From the NCBI RefSeq assembly GCF_004379255.2, contig NC_056048.1, forward strand, positions 1,302,001-1,366,000: 64,000 nt of DNA, read 5' to 3'. This DNA comes from Salvia splendens. Lineage: Eukaryota > Streptophyta > Magnoliopsida > Lamiales > Lamiaceae. Below the pieces are notes generated by a model that was not told the origin of the DNA, searched no databases, and saw only the letters and a list, made by a program, of their open reading frames with translations. The position numbers and the translations under genes were made by a program. Position 1 is the stretch's first letter. Each line of letters begins with the position of its first letter. Positions 1 through 12,271 of this stretch are shown in pieces.

Positions 1-296
1 ATTGCTGGAGGGTATAGTCTTAGAACCTCGTGCAAAATCATCGTCAACTGCAGGGGCAAACGTAGAAAATTAGTTTCGACGGAGTTAAAATCGATCTTTT
101 TTAACAAGCAAAGTTGCTAAAAATTAGTATATAAAAAAATTAAAATTCAATTGCAAAATGTAAGTTGAATTATAAAGATTGACTTGTGCTAATTACTCCG
201 ATTATAAAGATTGTTTTATTTAAAAAAGAAAAAATTGCTAGCCTAATTAACCTACATTTTTTTCATTTAATAATTTAGATTATAAATATTTTTTAA

Positions 297-430
297 GGAC
301 GTCCTCACGCATGTGTGGGGACGTCCCTAATCGGGGATTAAAATTTCTAATAGGTGATTAACGAACCCCAATTAAGATATCTTAATTGGATGCGATCCAA
401 ACGCGTCCCCGCGTGAGGACGTCCCCACAA
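297..430. mobile_element. Small foldback element (MITE-like)
   Basis: A 14-bp perfect inverted repeat, GGACGTCCTCACGC at 297-310 and its complement at 411-424, encloses about 100 bp. Inside are a second related inverted pair (TGTGGGGACGTCC at 313-325 against the sequence ending at 429) and a 22-bp perfect palindrome at 368-389 centred on GATATC. There is no coding capacity. It lies in the last visible intron, or downstream sequence, of the P450 gene. A hairpin-type non-autonomous DNA element is the best reading; the family is not identified. Confidence 0.55.
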
Positions 431-807
431 AGGGCATTTTTCTAAATACTCTGAGTAAAATTTGCATTTACTTCGGTAATAGCTTCGATATCCTAGCTCA
501 AGTCCGATGTCACGTTTATCGATGCAGGGTGAAATTAAACAAATTTTCAAAATTATTGGTGTTTTGTGAAAATAAATTTAAATTAAACCCACTATTAACC
601 CTAAAGTCATCAATAATTTAGATTGAGAAAGTTACTCGACATCGCACGCGACACAACATAAGACTACTCATGAACGTACACAAAAGATCAACTACTCTGA
701 AAAGCAGAACACGACAAAGCCTAAACGAAAGACCAACAACGCATACACTCGCGAACAAACAAACACAAGTTTTAATAAATTGTAACAAGAATTGAGCGTG
801 AACTTAC

Positions 808-3800
808 AACTTTGAGACGATTCAATCCATCAAAATGAGGCTCTCCATCTCCAAAAACCCTAAAAAGCTCATCCCTAGCTTGCTCCTGCCACGTCGGATG
901 GGCGCCCAACAACATCATCGTCCACGACAAGAGATTCGATGTGCTCTCTTGCCCGGATAGATAGAAAGTCTTGCATTCCTCCACCACTTCCTCGATGCTC
1001 ATCCCGGCACTGCTGCTTCCATCATTCTCGCGTATCTCTCTCTCGTTCGACTTCAGCAAGATGCCTAGCAAGTCATCGTCCGCGAATTCTCCCTTTCTCA
1101 TCGACTCTTCTCGTTTGTTGATGATGCCCCTCAGCTGCCGGCAGAGTTGATTGTTGATCTCTTTCATTCTCCTGTTTCTCTTCGTTGGGATGTATCTGCA
1201 TTTTTCAAAAAATGTTTATCATTGCTCCCGCGCCCATGAATGAATGTCCCATATTTGACTGGCACGAGTTTTAAGAATTGTTTGACTTTATAAAGTAAAA
1301 TGAGTAGAAAAAGTTAGTGGAATGCGGATCTTATTTTTATATATTGATTTTATAAATTAAATGTGAGTGAAATGAGTTAGTGAAATGTAGGGTCCACTAA
1401 ATATAGTAAAAGTGAAATGAGATATTTAGACGGACGGAAAAGGAAAAATGAGACATCTAATGGCGGACGGAGGGAGTATTTGTTTTAGCAGAAGTAATAT
1501 CACAGGGAATACAATGACTTTATACGTTTAATACAGTGTTCTCACGTTTTCATGAAAACAAATATTTTTATGCAAACTAAACCCTAAATCTTCAACCATA
1601 ATCATATTAAATTACTACTTAAATAGTTAAAATTGTAGGATAGAACTAAGCCATTATTACCTTTTATTTGGATAGTAATTAATAAACTGGTTTCTCAAGT
1701 CATTGGTTGTTACTGTATTATTTTTTTCAGCAACTGTTGTTAATATCACATAGTTTTGGCCGAATTCTAGATTTTTGTACCAGCTAATTTGGTAGTAAAA
1801 ATCATAAATTTTGATTTTGTTTGAGATTTTCCAAAATTGACTATTCCAGCTAAATCAGACACTAATTTCCCTTATTCTTTTGCAAATTTATTTTCTCATT
1901 CATGTATTCAATGTGAACTATTTGATTGACATGCATTTTATTACAAAATTGCCATTGAAGTTAAATTGCAATCAATTACTACAAATTACAAGTTATGCAG
2001 GGAAAATATTAGCTGATGTGCAAAACCAAAATTTTGTGAAAGTTCATGTGTTTAGACGTACCTCCACCCGGGGATGTAAACGGACTGCAGAACTTGGCGC
2101 GTGAGCTCCGACTGCTCTTTCTGGAGCTCGAAAATCCTCCTTCCCTCTTCATGTCTACTTCCAAAAGCTGTTCTTGATATAATTTCAGTGGTTAAATCCT
2201 CAAAATGTGACTGCACCTCTATTTCTATGAATGCCCCCTCATCCACCACCAACTCTTCCCATTTTCTTATCATTTCATCACAACTCGTGTGCATCGCAGG
2301 CACCATGTGCTGAAATAATCTTGTCCAAATTAGATAATTATATTGTTCAATAGTAGATTGATTGATTAATTAAACTAGCCATATTACTCATTTAAATCAC
2401 AAATTTAATCAAATTCAGATAAGTCCATAAGGTTCGATTTATTAAGTCAAGTATTGATTTTTCTCATTAGTCTTATCTGTGTACAAACGACGTTCTTGGT
2501 GATGAAACGTCTTTTTGAGCATCGGTTGAAACGATGATTTGTATATGGATAAAACAATTGAGAAAAATTGAATCTTTGTGATTTTTTTTTTGTTTTCAAA
2601 TCTTATGGGACTAGAATTTGACTAGATTTTAGTTTAAATAACTATTATCCCAATAAAGTATGATGTCTTACAAGATTTGAAAACAAAATATATTAAATAA
2701 CGTCCGTATACAAATGACGCCTTTTGATGATAGCAACAAAACAACATTACTCATTTCATTAAACTAAGAAAGGAAAATAAAAGAAAAAGTAAAACAACTA
2801 CTTGTTTTAATAAAATAACATCGTTTGAAGCATGGAAAAAACATCATTTTGTATATGGATAAACAATTTTAAAAAAATACAGTTTGTGATTTAATATTTT
2901 ATTTACCAAATTTATCAGACTGGCCAAAATTTGACAAAATTTTGTGATTTTAGTTATCCCTATAATTCATTACCTTGAGCTTTTCGACGTAGAAAGCCGG
3001 ATTAATGATTCTTCTATGCTTAGCCCACTTTTCATCCTCGTAGCCAGCTAATCCACAGACAAGAAACTGAGCAAGAGGGTTGTGTGTTGGCTTCTTGAAA
3101 ATGTGGTTGTTGATCAAGATTTTCTTTAGAAGCTCAGGCTCCATTATCAATACTCTTGCAACTGGTCCAATCCATATGAAGGATGCTTTTCCTATACAAA
3201 TTAATTCATTTATTATCTCGGCAGATCATTTTTGGACGAAAATGGATCTCGAATTGAACGAAAATAGAGTATTCTATTTTTTAATTTTTAGGTTTTTGCC
3301 TTGAAGTGCGAAATGGTGCGGGGCTCAACTTGAGACATTTGGCCTCAAGCATTACTCATTAGTATCGTTATGTTTTCGTTTTTAGATGTTGTTTTACTTG
3401 GTTGAGTGTTTTGGATGAACTCTTTTACTCGCCTTCAGCTTTGAGTGAATAAAAAAAGCCTATTTCTCTTTGCTCGGCCCCATCCTTTTGACTAGGCCCG
3501 TGTTTTTTATGAACTATTTGTTTGGTTATACTAGACATTTCGAAAAAAACTTTAACCTACTTTAAATATGTGGGTCGTACTTATTTACATTACAATTTTA
3601 TTTTTCGCGCGTGTTCAGAAGAAATGAGTTAAGTCAAACGGCAAAGAGAATATATATTTAAAATAATTCACACCAAAAAATGAACACATTTAGCTGGCAT
3701 GGTACGATCGATCAAGCTATTCTCCTAGTTGATGCATCACAAAATCAAGTAGCAAAAAGAAAAGAATTCTAAAAGAATTTACTTCAGCAACTTGTGGTGT

Positions 3801-4276
3801 AAATCAAAGAAGAAAAATATAATAAAATCTCTAGTGTACTTAAACGACAAGTAGCTCAATCATGTAGTCAGATTATAATTAGTGATCAAATGCTAGTAGC
3901 AAATAAATAAAGAAAAATGCTAGTAATATTTAATAATAACCATAAAGATAACAATAAATAAATCATGGTTATTACTATGGTATATATATGTACCGTATTT
4001 ATTGATAATGTGGTGGTGTAGTGGCAAAACCCTCGGCACGACGTCGTCGGAGAGTTTGATCGGCTTGGATTTCGCCTCCTTGATCAGGGCGGCCATGTCG
4101 TTGGTGTCACCATAAAGCAGCCGGTAAGGGTTTCCGGCTAGGCCTTGCGCCCTAAGCCGTTTTTCAATCTTTTTCGGCCTAATCCACACCCAATTCAACA
4201 TTTTCCATCCCCATATCACCATTGATGCTATCAGCAAACATAACATTACAAACAAGCTAATGCTTAGAGGACTCAT
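808..4276 (-). CDS. Cytochrome P450, CYP72A-type (3' end outside window)
   Basis: Haem-thiolate monooxygenase of the CYP72 clan, anchored in the ER membrane; CYP72A members oxidise terpenoids, but the substrate cannot be read here. Four exons splice in frame: 4276-3994, 3191-2974, 2309-2057 (boundary at 2062/2057 to be confirmed; donor at 2061) and 1195-808, all with GT/AG ends. The ATG at 4276 is followed by a hydrophobic N-terminal anchor (SLFVMLCLLIASMVIWGW) and a basic stretch (RPKKIEKRLRAQG). Exon 2 holds the W-K-HRRIINPAF helix C region. Exon 4 has the I-helix motif SGQEST. The ExxR, PERF and haem-binding Cys motifs are absent because the last exon lies beyond position 1; nothing resembling it occurs in 1-807. 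No internal stop is seen in the visible exons. Intron 3 contains a Stowaway-like MITE. Family call is strong, subfamily likely. Confidence 0.88.
1221..1478. mobile_element. Stowaway-like MITE in a P450 intron
   Basis: The right end reads GGCGGACGGAGGGAGTA, the typical Stowaway terminus. The left end near 1221 (TTGCTCCCGC) is a degenerate complement. The interior has short repeated AAATGAG motifs and no ORF. It lies wholly inside the intron between P450 exons 3 and 4. The left boundary is approximate. Confidence 0.5.
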
Positions 4277-4364
4277 TTTTTCCTTTTCTTCTTTTTTTTG
4301 GGGGGTTGGGGGTACTAATAGGGTTAGAGGGGGTTGTGTTAAATAACTTGTTGTAACTAAATGA

Positions 4365-4374
4365 ATTTATATAG
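4365..4374 (-). promoter_or_regulatory. TATA box of the P450 gene
   Basis: On the minus strand the sequence reads CTATATAAAT about 90 bp upstream of the P450 ATG at 4276, a normal spacing for a plant core promoter with a short leader. It is the only strong TATA-like match in the first 150 bp upstream. Confidence 0.5.
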
Positions 4375-4376
4375 CA

Positions 4377-5853
4377 ATGGGAGAAGGCTAGGAAGGATGG
4401 TATGATTAGAATAGACAAATTAATAGGCTTAATTTTCTTTGTGAATTCACCAATCATATTTATTTGCATCTTGTGATAATTGGGAATCTCATCTGCTTGG
4501 TTATGTATGGACCACTTGAGCTGTATTTTGGATTGTGGATTAATCAAATATTTAGATTATAGACTAAGCTGTATTTTTGGGTGCTAATCTATAGCAAGGA
4601 ATAGTAGTTTGTGGTGTATAGTGTGTCATGGGTTATATATATTTTTGTAATAATTAATAAGAATTATGTATACTTTGGTTCTAGCCTTCTAGGTCTCAAT
4701 TCTCATGCCTATGGGGGAGGTAGATGCAACTATCATATTATTAAATACACCATACTAGTATTTAAAACATGGTAAACTCACTACGAGTATTAGAATTGTA
4801 ATCTTGGAGAAAATTATTTAATATCTAGAAGAAATTGACTTTTACGTAATGATGTAAAGAAAATAACAATTAGAATATGTAAAGAAAATTACAATTTAAC
4901 TATTTTCCCTCCCTTGGTGCTTTTGCCACTGATTTCTCGATCGTTTATAGAGGTTTTAACGAGGCTCGGCCCCGAGAGATTGACTTTTAATTTATTTATT
5001 TTTGAAATAGTATCGTTAATGATTCTTCATTAATACCATTTGGTTGCGGTGACTTGAACTATATTGATTTGAGTTATCAAATACTACTAAGTCGGTTGGG
5101 TTAACTTTTGACTTTTGATGTTTGTGGTCCAAGTTTTAGGTTTTTTGTATATTTTTTCATCTCTATATAAGAGCCAATTTCATGATATTATAATAATTTC
5201 ATTGATTTTTATAATGAAGTCATAAAATGATTGCTTATGAACGATTATATTAGTGATAGTTGTAGTAATTAGGGTTGAGCAAAACATCCGACTTATATCG
5301 AGTAACCATCCTGAACCAATTAGGTTATTTAAATTGATTTTTTTTAAAACAAATTGGGTTATTTAATTCAGTTCGGTTTTTTAAAACTGGATTATAACTA
5401 TAATTTTATACTTAATTAATTATTTTTAGTACTATAATTTTAATTAACAAAAATACTGATCGTCGAGTATGATGCATTTATATGGCACCAAAACAAAAAA
5501 TATTGAAATATTAATACGATTTAAATTCAAAAGTGCGATGTGTGATCTCAAGTAGTATTACAAAAGTGGCATGTGTGAGTGATTAGTTGAGTAGATCTGT
5601 TGGTTGGTATGAAGCATCAATACATTATAAATCAAACCATGTTACTATAATTTAATCATTTTGACTTTATAAGTACAGACTGTTCGTTAACATGACCTTT
5701 CATTGCATGTCGTCTCCCTTGGCTTTGGCAGATGTTCATGGTTGCTAGCTCTGTGCGTTTTCTTTGTTAGCTTTTGGTTTGCTTCTCTTTTTCTACTCAA
5801 CATTACGTTGGATGTGATGTTGTTTTCGACTCTTATTGTAGAAGGTCTTTAAG
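4377..5853. other. AT-rich spacer upstream of the P450 gene
   Basis: No convincing coding region on either strand. The sequence is AT-rich with short homopolymer runs and presumably holds distal promoter sequence of the P450 gene. No repeat with defined ends was seen. Confidence 0.5.
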
Positions 5854-6037
5854 TACTCCCTCCGTCCCGCACTACTCGCACCTTTCCTTTTGGGCACGGA
5901 GATTAAGGAATGAGTGATAGACAAAGTCAACAATTACGGCTGTAGGTATAAATTGTTACTAAAAATGAAAAGAGTGCAAATAACTTGGGACGCCCAGAAA
6001 GGAAATAAGTGCAAGTAGTGCGGGGCGGAGGGAGTAC
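5854..6037. mobile_element. Stowaway MITE, 184 bp
   Basis: The element begins TACTCCCTCCGTCCCGCACT and ends with the near-exact complement, GCGGGGCGGAGGGAGTA. The terminal repeats are about 28 bp with two mismatches. The TA at each end is the expected Stowaway target duplication. No ORF. Confidence 0.8.
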
Positions 6038-6620
6038 TATTTTTTAAAAGTTTGAGATTTTTGGGTTATCTCAATAATGAACATATATAACTCTATATTT
6101 TCATTAGTATAGAATCTTGAATTGGTATATCCTATAAATATATAGAGAGATTTTAAGAGTGTGGTCCAAATTATAATTTTGTATTGCTACTAGTGACATC
6201 ATGAGTGGTGTCACAAAATTTGTTGTTTTTAGGTGTAGCGAAATTTAGGTGCACCCTCACATGCATGTAAACATTTGTGAAACATGAAAATGTAAGTAAA
6301 ATTTGCTACATTTAGAGATGCATGTAACAAACTGAGTGACATCTATTCATTTAATGAAACTTAATTTTGTAAGCTATCACAAAATACTTTTGTTACATGC
6401 ATATGTTACCCTCTCTCTCTCTCTCACATTACTTTAATTATTTATAAAATTATTTTTCATAACTACTTACAAATTGATTGTCAGGAAAAATACTGATAAA
6501 TTCGCATGTCACAAAAGTAACTACACTTTAACATGTTACAAAATTAGCTACACACTCAAATATTGCTAAATTTAGTGATATGTCTTTATTTTTTGACACA
6601 TAATAGCTACCCAACTATAA

Positions 6621-6827
6621 TACTCCATCTGTCCCACGTTACTTTTCACAGTCGTTTTGGAAAAATAATAGTTTTAAATAGTTAAAGTGAATAAAAAGTG
6701 AAATAAGTAATAGAATAATGTAGTGAGTCTTTTCTATATTATTTTCGCTCTGATTTAACTATTTATTTTCATTTTATCAAACGAGACCCCAAAAAAAGCG
6801 CCTCAAGTAACGTGGGACGGGGGAGTA
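6621..6827. mobile_element. Stowaway MITE, about 207 bp
   Basis: The left end TACTCCATCTGTCCCACGTT is matched by the right end AACGTGGGACGGGGGAGTA as inverted repeats with few mismatches and TA at both ends. It is non-coding. A CT microsatellite at about 6413-6425 lies just outside it. Confidence 0.75.
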
Positions 6828-8066
6828 TGTAATAACTTTATTAGAAGTATCATTTATAAGTGTCATAATTCATCAAGAATGTCAATACTGAAATATTTTG
6901 TTGTGGGGTGTGAAAACTCTGAAACAAAACTATAGCAAGTACACTACGATATTCAGCACTAATTAATACTAGTATGTATTAGAAATCCATAAATATTGCA
7001 CTACATGTACGTGTGGATGTCTAGATTTCTAATGAGGATGCTCAATATTAATGATATAGAATACAATATACTGATTTATGTTATAAATAAGATGTGTGTA
7101 GAAAACATGCCTAAAATTTATGATATGAAAGTGAAGCATCTTCCAAAAATTGCCACCAAATATGCTTACAATACCCTAATTGTTACATAGGATCCGACAA
7201 GTTAATTTAACGAGAAAAACAGAAATAAAAATTCATAGTTGCCTTAAAACAATAGCAAAAAAGTGACAAAAAAAAGACAAGGTTTCCCATCTCATGATAA
7301 TATTCGATTTTGATGAAAAATAATATACCTTTCATTGGCTCTTACAATGTTGAAACAATCACCTCACAATTAAATAAATGATACAACCTTAAGTTTTTTT
7401 GAATTTCTCAACTGATCTCGTATTTTATTTATTTGTTTTGTCAATGCCTTCATGTTAGGGCTATAAACCTTAGAGGGGGACCATTCTATGTATTTGGTAT
7501 TATATAAATAAATCATAAAAGTTTACTATACACAATAATTTGTGCCAATATTTGATTTATTTGTTTAGTCAATATTTAATTATGGTAAATTTACGTTCAC
7601 AAGTTTGTGCATAGGTTGTAAATTGTAATGCAGGGGTGATTATATTAATTTTGAATCCAGATCATAAATGGAAGACTAATATATATATCTACGACCTAGC
7701 TATAGCTCTATTGATATGAAAATCATAAAGAAAGATATTCAAGTATTTAATATTATCTGGTGTGACAGCTATTCGAAATGTATAAATGTTTCATACGAAT
7801 TTAAAGTGTTATAATAAAGGCAGCATTAATTATGACTATCCCATATTTCTAAATAATATAAATGAAAATTTGTTTTTTTTAGATTATAAAATTTAAGGCT
7901 TTTATGTAAACTATTGGCAAATTACTAAAATAAAATAATTAAATATAGTAATTTATAAGTTTTTGCCTCTAAATATATAATTTTAGTGAGAAAAATGAGA
8001 TTTTTTTTAATAATCCTAATTTATATTCATATATGGCGAGAGAGTGTATGAATGTAATAAATAAGA
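6828..8066. other. AT-rich spacer without recognised genes
   Basis: Only short chance ORFs without family resemblance occur here. The base composition is strongly AT-rich and no repeat with clear termini was found. Confidence 0.5.
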
Positions 8067-8285
8067 TACTCTTCCGTCTCACTCAAGATGTTTACCTTTT
8101 CTTTTTAGTTTATTACACTCAAGATGTCCGATCCACTTTCTATATTTGATAATAAATCCCTCTCACATCTCTCCACATTAAAATATCGAACTACTTTTTT
8201 CTGTCTACTTATTCTATCTAACAACACCTCCTAAAATCTTGTGTCACTCAAGAACGTGGACATCTTAAGTGGGACAGATAAAGTA
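8067..8285. mobile_element. Stowaway-like MITE, about 219 bp
   Basis: The left terminus TACTCTTCCGTCTCACTCAAG and right terminus CATCTTAAGTGGGACAGATAAAGTA are imperfect complements with TA ends. The second motif CACTCAAGATGT recurs internally at about 8108. Non-coding. Confidence 0.65.
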
Positions 8286-8697
8286 ATAATTTATTTTTAT
8301 TATTTTAGTGAATGTTTATTAAAATTATCTTGTGTGGCAAATCATAGGTTATAGTTTTCTTGAAATTTAATGTTAGTTAAAACTTAAAGTATTAATCGAT
8401 GTAAAACAAGTTTGAATAGAAAAAGCAGCAACTTGAACCTTAGACGATTATCATTAGCGTTAATCACGCATTACAGAATAATCATATACCCGTAAACAAA
8501 ATAAAGAAAACGAATATTATAACTTTTGTTGTTTGTTGGATCATCGAAAAAGACCAAGCCTCCTAAAAGATTTACTAATATATTGTGATAAATTACCTCA
8601 ACTAAAAAAATAGTTGATATATTTAACTCTTCGTTTTCAATTTGATTCTTTTTTGTACTTGCAATTTAATTGTTTCTTAACTCAAAGTTGTAATTAG

Positions 8698-8897
8698 TAC
8701 TCTATCCGTCCCAACTAAGTTGAGTTAAAACTTTTAGGCACAACGAGATTAATAAATTATGTTAAAAATAGAAAAGTTGAATAAAATAGGAAAGATAAAG
8801 AGAGAGTAAAGCATATGATGGAATAAAATAAGTGAGTAGATTGATTTTTTTTATCAAAAAAAAATAATTCAACTTAATTGGGAGGATAAAGAAAGTA
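8698..8897. mobile_element. Stowaway-like MITE, about 200 bp
   Basis: The left end TACTCTATCCGTCCCAACTA and right end TTAATTGGGAGGATAAAGAAAGTA form imperfect inverted repeats. The right end belongs to a 166-bp tandem duplication that continues to about 9196, so the terminus is present twice. Confidence 0.65.
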
Positions 8898-9196
8898 TTT
8901 TTTAACCACATTCAAAATTGATGGTAAAAGTCTGAATTGACCTGTATTTTATATATTTTTCCTCTATTAACCCTTTACATAATTATAATAAAAATCTATT
9001 TATCAGCATATAACTACTTAATAAAAAAAATAACTCAACTTAGTTGGGAGCATAAAGAAAGTATTTTTTAACCACATTCAAAATTGATGGTAAAAGTCTG
9101 AATTGACCTGTATTTTATGTATTTTTCCGCTATTAACCCTTTACATAATAATTATAGTAAAAATCTATTTATCGGCATATAACTACTCACGAACAA
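8866..9196. repeat. Two-copy tandem duplication, 166-bp period
   Basis: The stretch from the MITE right terminus (AACTTAATTGGGAGGATAAA) to ATAACTACT is repeated head to tail. The anchor GTATTTTTTAACCACATTC occurs at 8895 and 9061, exactly 166 bp apart. The copies differ at only a few bases and by a small insertion, so the duplication is fairly recent. Confidence 0.85.
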
Positions 9197-9425
9197 ATAG
9201 AAGCAATCCCAACATAGACCAAACAAGTATGTAGGTTGCTGATAATAGAATATTTAGTTTAATATAACTACTTAACTAAAGTTCCAAAACACAGAAGTTA
9301 TATCAAACTCATTTCAGAAAGAGAAGTCATCAGCAACAAGTCGAATTATCATAACAAGTTTTAGGTATCACACAAAGAGAGCTGTCCTATGTAGACCATC
9401 ACCATGCGTTGCTCGGGAAGCAGCT

Positions 9426-11080
9426 TCAGCGAGCTTCGTACTGGACAACTGCAGGAGTCAAAGATAAATGAAATTAAGTAGAGGTTACCAATTAGATTAT
9501 CAAGACAGATGCAGATAGGGAATTTTCCGCAATCGAGTTAAACAATAGTGCTTTCACAATGGCGGGGAGAAGGAAGTAGAGAGGACTCATATGTTCCCTT
9601 TGGATGATCCATATAAACAGACTAAACTATGATTATAAACTTGGCATCAGAGTTAAAGGGGGTTGGACCTACCTTTTCTTCTTTTAGTAAACTTGAGACG
9701 GAAGCAGATAGAAAATGTTTTTGCAGACAGTTTGTTCATGTCATAGACATATATATGCATCAAAGTTGAGATGATTGAGTTTTCCACGCATTCAATTCTA
9801 TGATTCAATGCATGATGATATCAACACATACAACCTGATTATGCAACTTGCGCAATAAAAGCCATCATCGACGATTACACAGTAACCCACAGAATGGTTC
9901 CAAAAAGGATGATAAAAGTGCAAACTGTGTACTTCTAAGCCTAGTAAAGGAGAGTATATTGATCAAAACTGAATCAATTTTATGCACAAATTAACAAGTG
10001 ATCCCCCCATACAAACAAATATTGCTAGAATCAACTTTTGTAGAACTGAAAACCATCTTACTCGGCATGCAAAAGCAACTCAGTAATAGTATTTTCTTTG
10101 ATCAAACAGATGAGTCAGAGTATACTGACATGAAGAAAGTAGTAACTATAACAGCACATTCGTCCTGTAAAGACTGAAATGATCCCACACCAAGCAATAC
10201 AAATTTTCGTAATGGAAGACAAAGAAGCAGTGGTTATACATGAAATGTAAAAATGACTATTCCAGTTCTAGTCCACAAAATAAGGGGATGTGAAATGCGA
10301 TTATAGAAAGTCATTCCTATTAGTACAACTTAAGAGGCAGGGCATTTACTGTTGAAGATTAGCCTAGATACATTCATCTTTTGTTTGCTTCTAAAGACCT
10401 TGAATATTTTTACAAAATAAGTTAACTCGTTGGATTCATGTCTAGGATTTGCAGAAATCCCTGTGACAAATAATATACTCAACCATTACCATATAATATT
10501 GTATTCATGAATGGTAAATTTCATGAACTACTACTCCAATAATCAAGGTGACTAACATCCAAACCTCTCAAAACCCCGATAGAATTATCATCGTGGATGA
10601 ATCGTTTGAACCAAATCCCCCCAAAACAACCAACAAAAACAAGCCTTGTCTCAAATTTACCGGAAACAGTCATCTAATGCTGCCTATGAAACTCTAACCA
10701 AACAACTTAAATAAATCCCCAATTTTATAATTTTAAACAAACAGCTTCCATTAAAATCGAGAAAATCAAACGAGTTTCGAGAAGAAAATTACTGCGGCGG
10801 GTGCGTTTCTTGTAGAGAATACGATAGCCACATTCGCGGCACTGAATCACATCACCTTGCTTCAGCGTGTTCTCTTGCCCACAATCTGAAAAGCCACAGA
10901 TCAATTTACTCAGCCATATTCAAGTTAAACGCAACAAAATTCAACGAACACACACACACACGTCTCAATTAAAATTACGCGCTCAAAAATTGAAACTACG
11001 AATTGCTTAAGCATGTGATTCAAAGAGTGAAAAGTAGAACCTCCGCAGATGTAGTTGACTGGTTCGGGCTGAGCATCCAT
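9426..11080 (-). CDS. NRPB12: RNA polymerases II, IV and V subunit 12 (RPABC4/Rpb12)
   Basis: Small zinc-binding subunit shared by nuclear RNA polymerases; it sits at the interface of the large-subunit assembly. Three exons splice in frame: 11080-11041, 10885-10793 and 9448-9426, giving 51 residues, the usual plant length. The zinc site is complete (C12, C15, C29, C32: YICGDC and QCRECGY), followed by the highly conserved basic C-terminus KKRTRRIVQYEAR. Exons 1 and 2 join inside the Gly codon before DCGQEN, and exons 2 and 3 join inside the Ile codon of RRIVQ. An in-frame upstream start would add ten residues, but the ATG at 11080 gives the exact family N-terminus ([10 protein letters not shown]). 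The second intron is 1.3 kb, most of the gene. 3' UTR sequence probably runs to about 9300. Confidence 0.95.
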
Positions 11081-11159
11081 TGTTGATCGGCGAGGGGAGG
11101 TCAGAAGCAATTGAATTGATTTAGGGTTTAAAGGGTTCTTATATTGTGCGAATTCAAAG

Positions 11160-11764
11160 CATTCTTATTTTATGCCAATTTCTTCGAATTGTTATTATGC
11201 CAATAAATAATTCGAACTTAACCTTTTTACGATTTTATTTTATTTCCTTTTTTTGATTAATCAAATTGCTATAAGATTTGAACTTTACAATTTAAAAGTA
11301 CTTTTGCAAAAATTATAAATATTAATCAAACCTATATTTTGGGCTCGAATAACAAACTCACGAAAATTATGTGTGTTCGAAGTTCGAACTTTCCACATCG
11401 AAATTTTATACAATTAGTACAAGTGCTAGTTATATTGCTAATTTCCGATTGGTCATCTTCACATCGAAATTTTATACAAATAGTACATTCGAGTCCTAAA
11501 AAGTGCACTTCATCCGTCCGCCGTGATTACCTATTTCATTATATTTTACAGTTCATCTATTTTTTTCTAGTACGAAATCTCAAATCTATTAACTCATTTT
11601 ACTTTCATTTTATTAATATAAAATTAACATATAAAAGTGTAATTTACATTTATTAACTTTTTCATATACTTTTCTGAATTAAAATACGATAAATAAATAA
11701 AAATATTTTTGTTAGTTCAATATTAATAATAGTGAATTAAGGAGGGAAAATGAGGAAAGGTACT
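11160..11764. other. Spacer between divergent NRPB12 and pseudouridine synthase 5' ends
   Basis: About 600 bp of AT-rich sequence between the start of NRPB12 (minus strand) and the putative first exon of the pseudouridine synthase (plus strand). It presumably contains both promoters. A short direct repeat (CACATCGAAATTTTATACAA) occurs at about 11395 and 11461. No coding region seen. Confidence 0.45.
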
Positions 11765-11918
11765 AAGTTCAGCTGCCTCTCTATGTAAATCCAACACACT
11801 TGAAATTGGGAAGAAGAACAAAACAGCCGCCTTTGCTCTGTTCTCGGCCACATCTCCGGCCGTTGCCGCCGTCGCCTCCTACGCCGCCGACAGCAGCCTA
11901 TCTCCATAGCTACCGCTG
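11765..11918 (+). other. Putative 5' UTR exon of the pseudouridine synthase gene
   Basis: A sharply GC-richer block with serine/alanine-like trinucleotide composition follows an AT-rich promoter-like region, lacks a usable ATG and ends at a GT donor (CCGCTG|GTATAT). The next acceptor in the proper place is at 23692, just before the ATG at 23696. Together they define a 5' UTR intron of about 11.8 kb, nearly all of it retrotransposon. Without the element the intron would be about 0.4 kb. The assignment rests on composition and position and needs transcript evidence. Confidence 0.45.
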
Positions 11919-12271
11919 GTATATTCTTTGAAACACTTGTCGGTTATGGGGAGTATTGATGCAAGAGTTATTTTTTTGATAATTGAGGGAATTAGCCTGA
12001 ATTAATCATGAATTCTGAAATAAAAATTCAATCTTGATAGAGAATTTTGAGTGTTAATCCCCAACATTAAGTTCCAATAACGTAGCTATCTAGAAACCCT
12101 CATTTTGTTAGCTTGGAACAAGAAAGGATCAGTTTTAAAACATTAATCTCCAATGTCTTCTTTGAGCTGAACTTGGAATGTCACAGGAAAAGGCTAACTT
12201 CTTCGTCGTTCTACATTCATCGAAACTGAGATCAAATCATACCTATAAGCAGTCCTCTAAAATAAAGGAGG

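Noticed and set aside
1..807. Search for the missing haem-binding exon of the P450
   Set aside because: No FxxGxRxCxG-type or ExxR-type coding sequence is present on the minus strand; the exon must lie left of the window.
11081..11110. Ten-residue upstream extension of NRPB12
   Set aside because: The family N-terminus begins exactly at the ATG at 11080.
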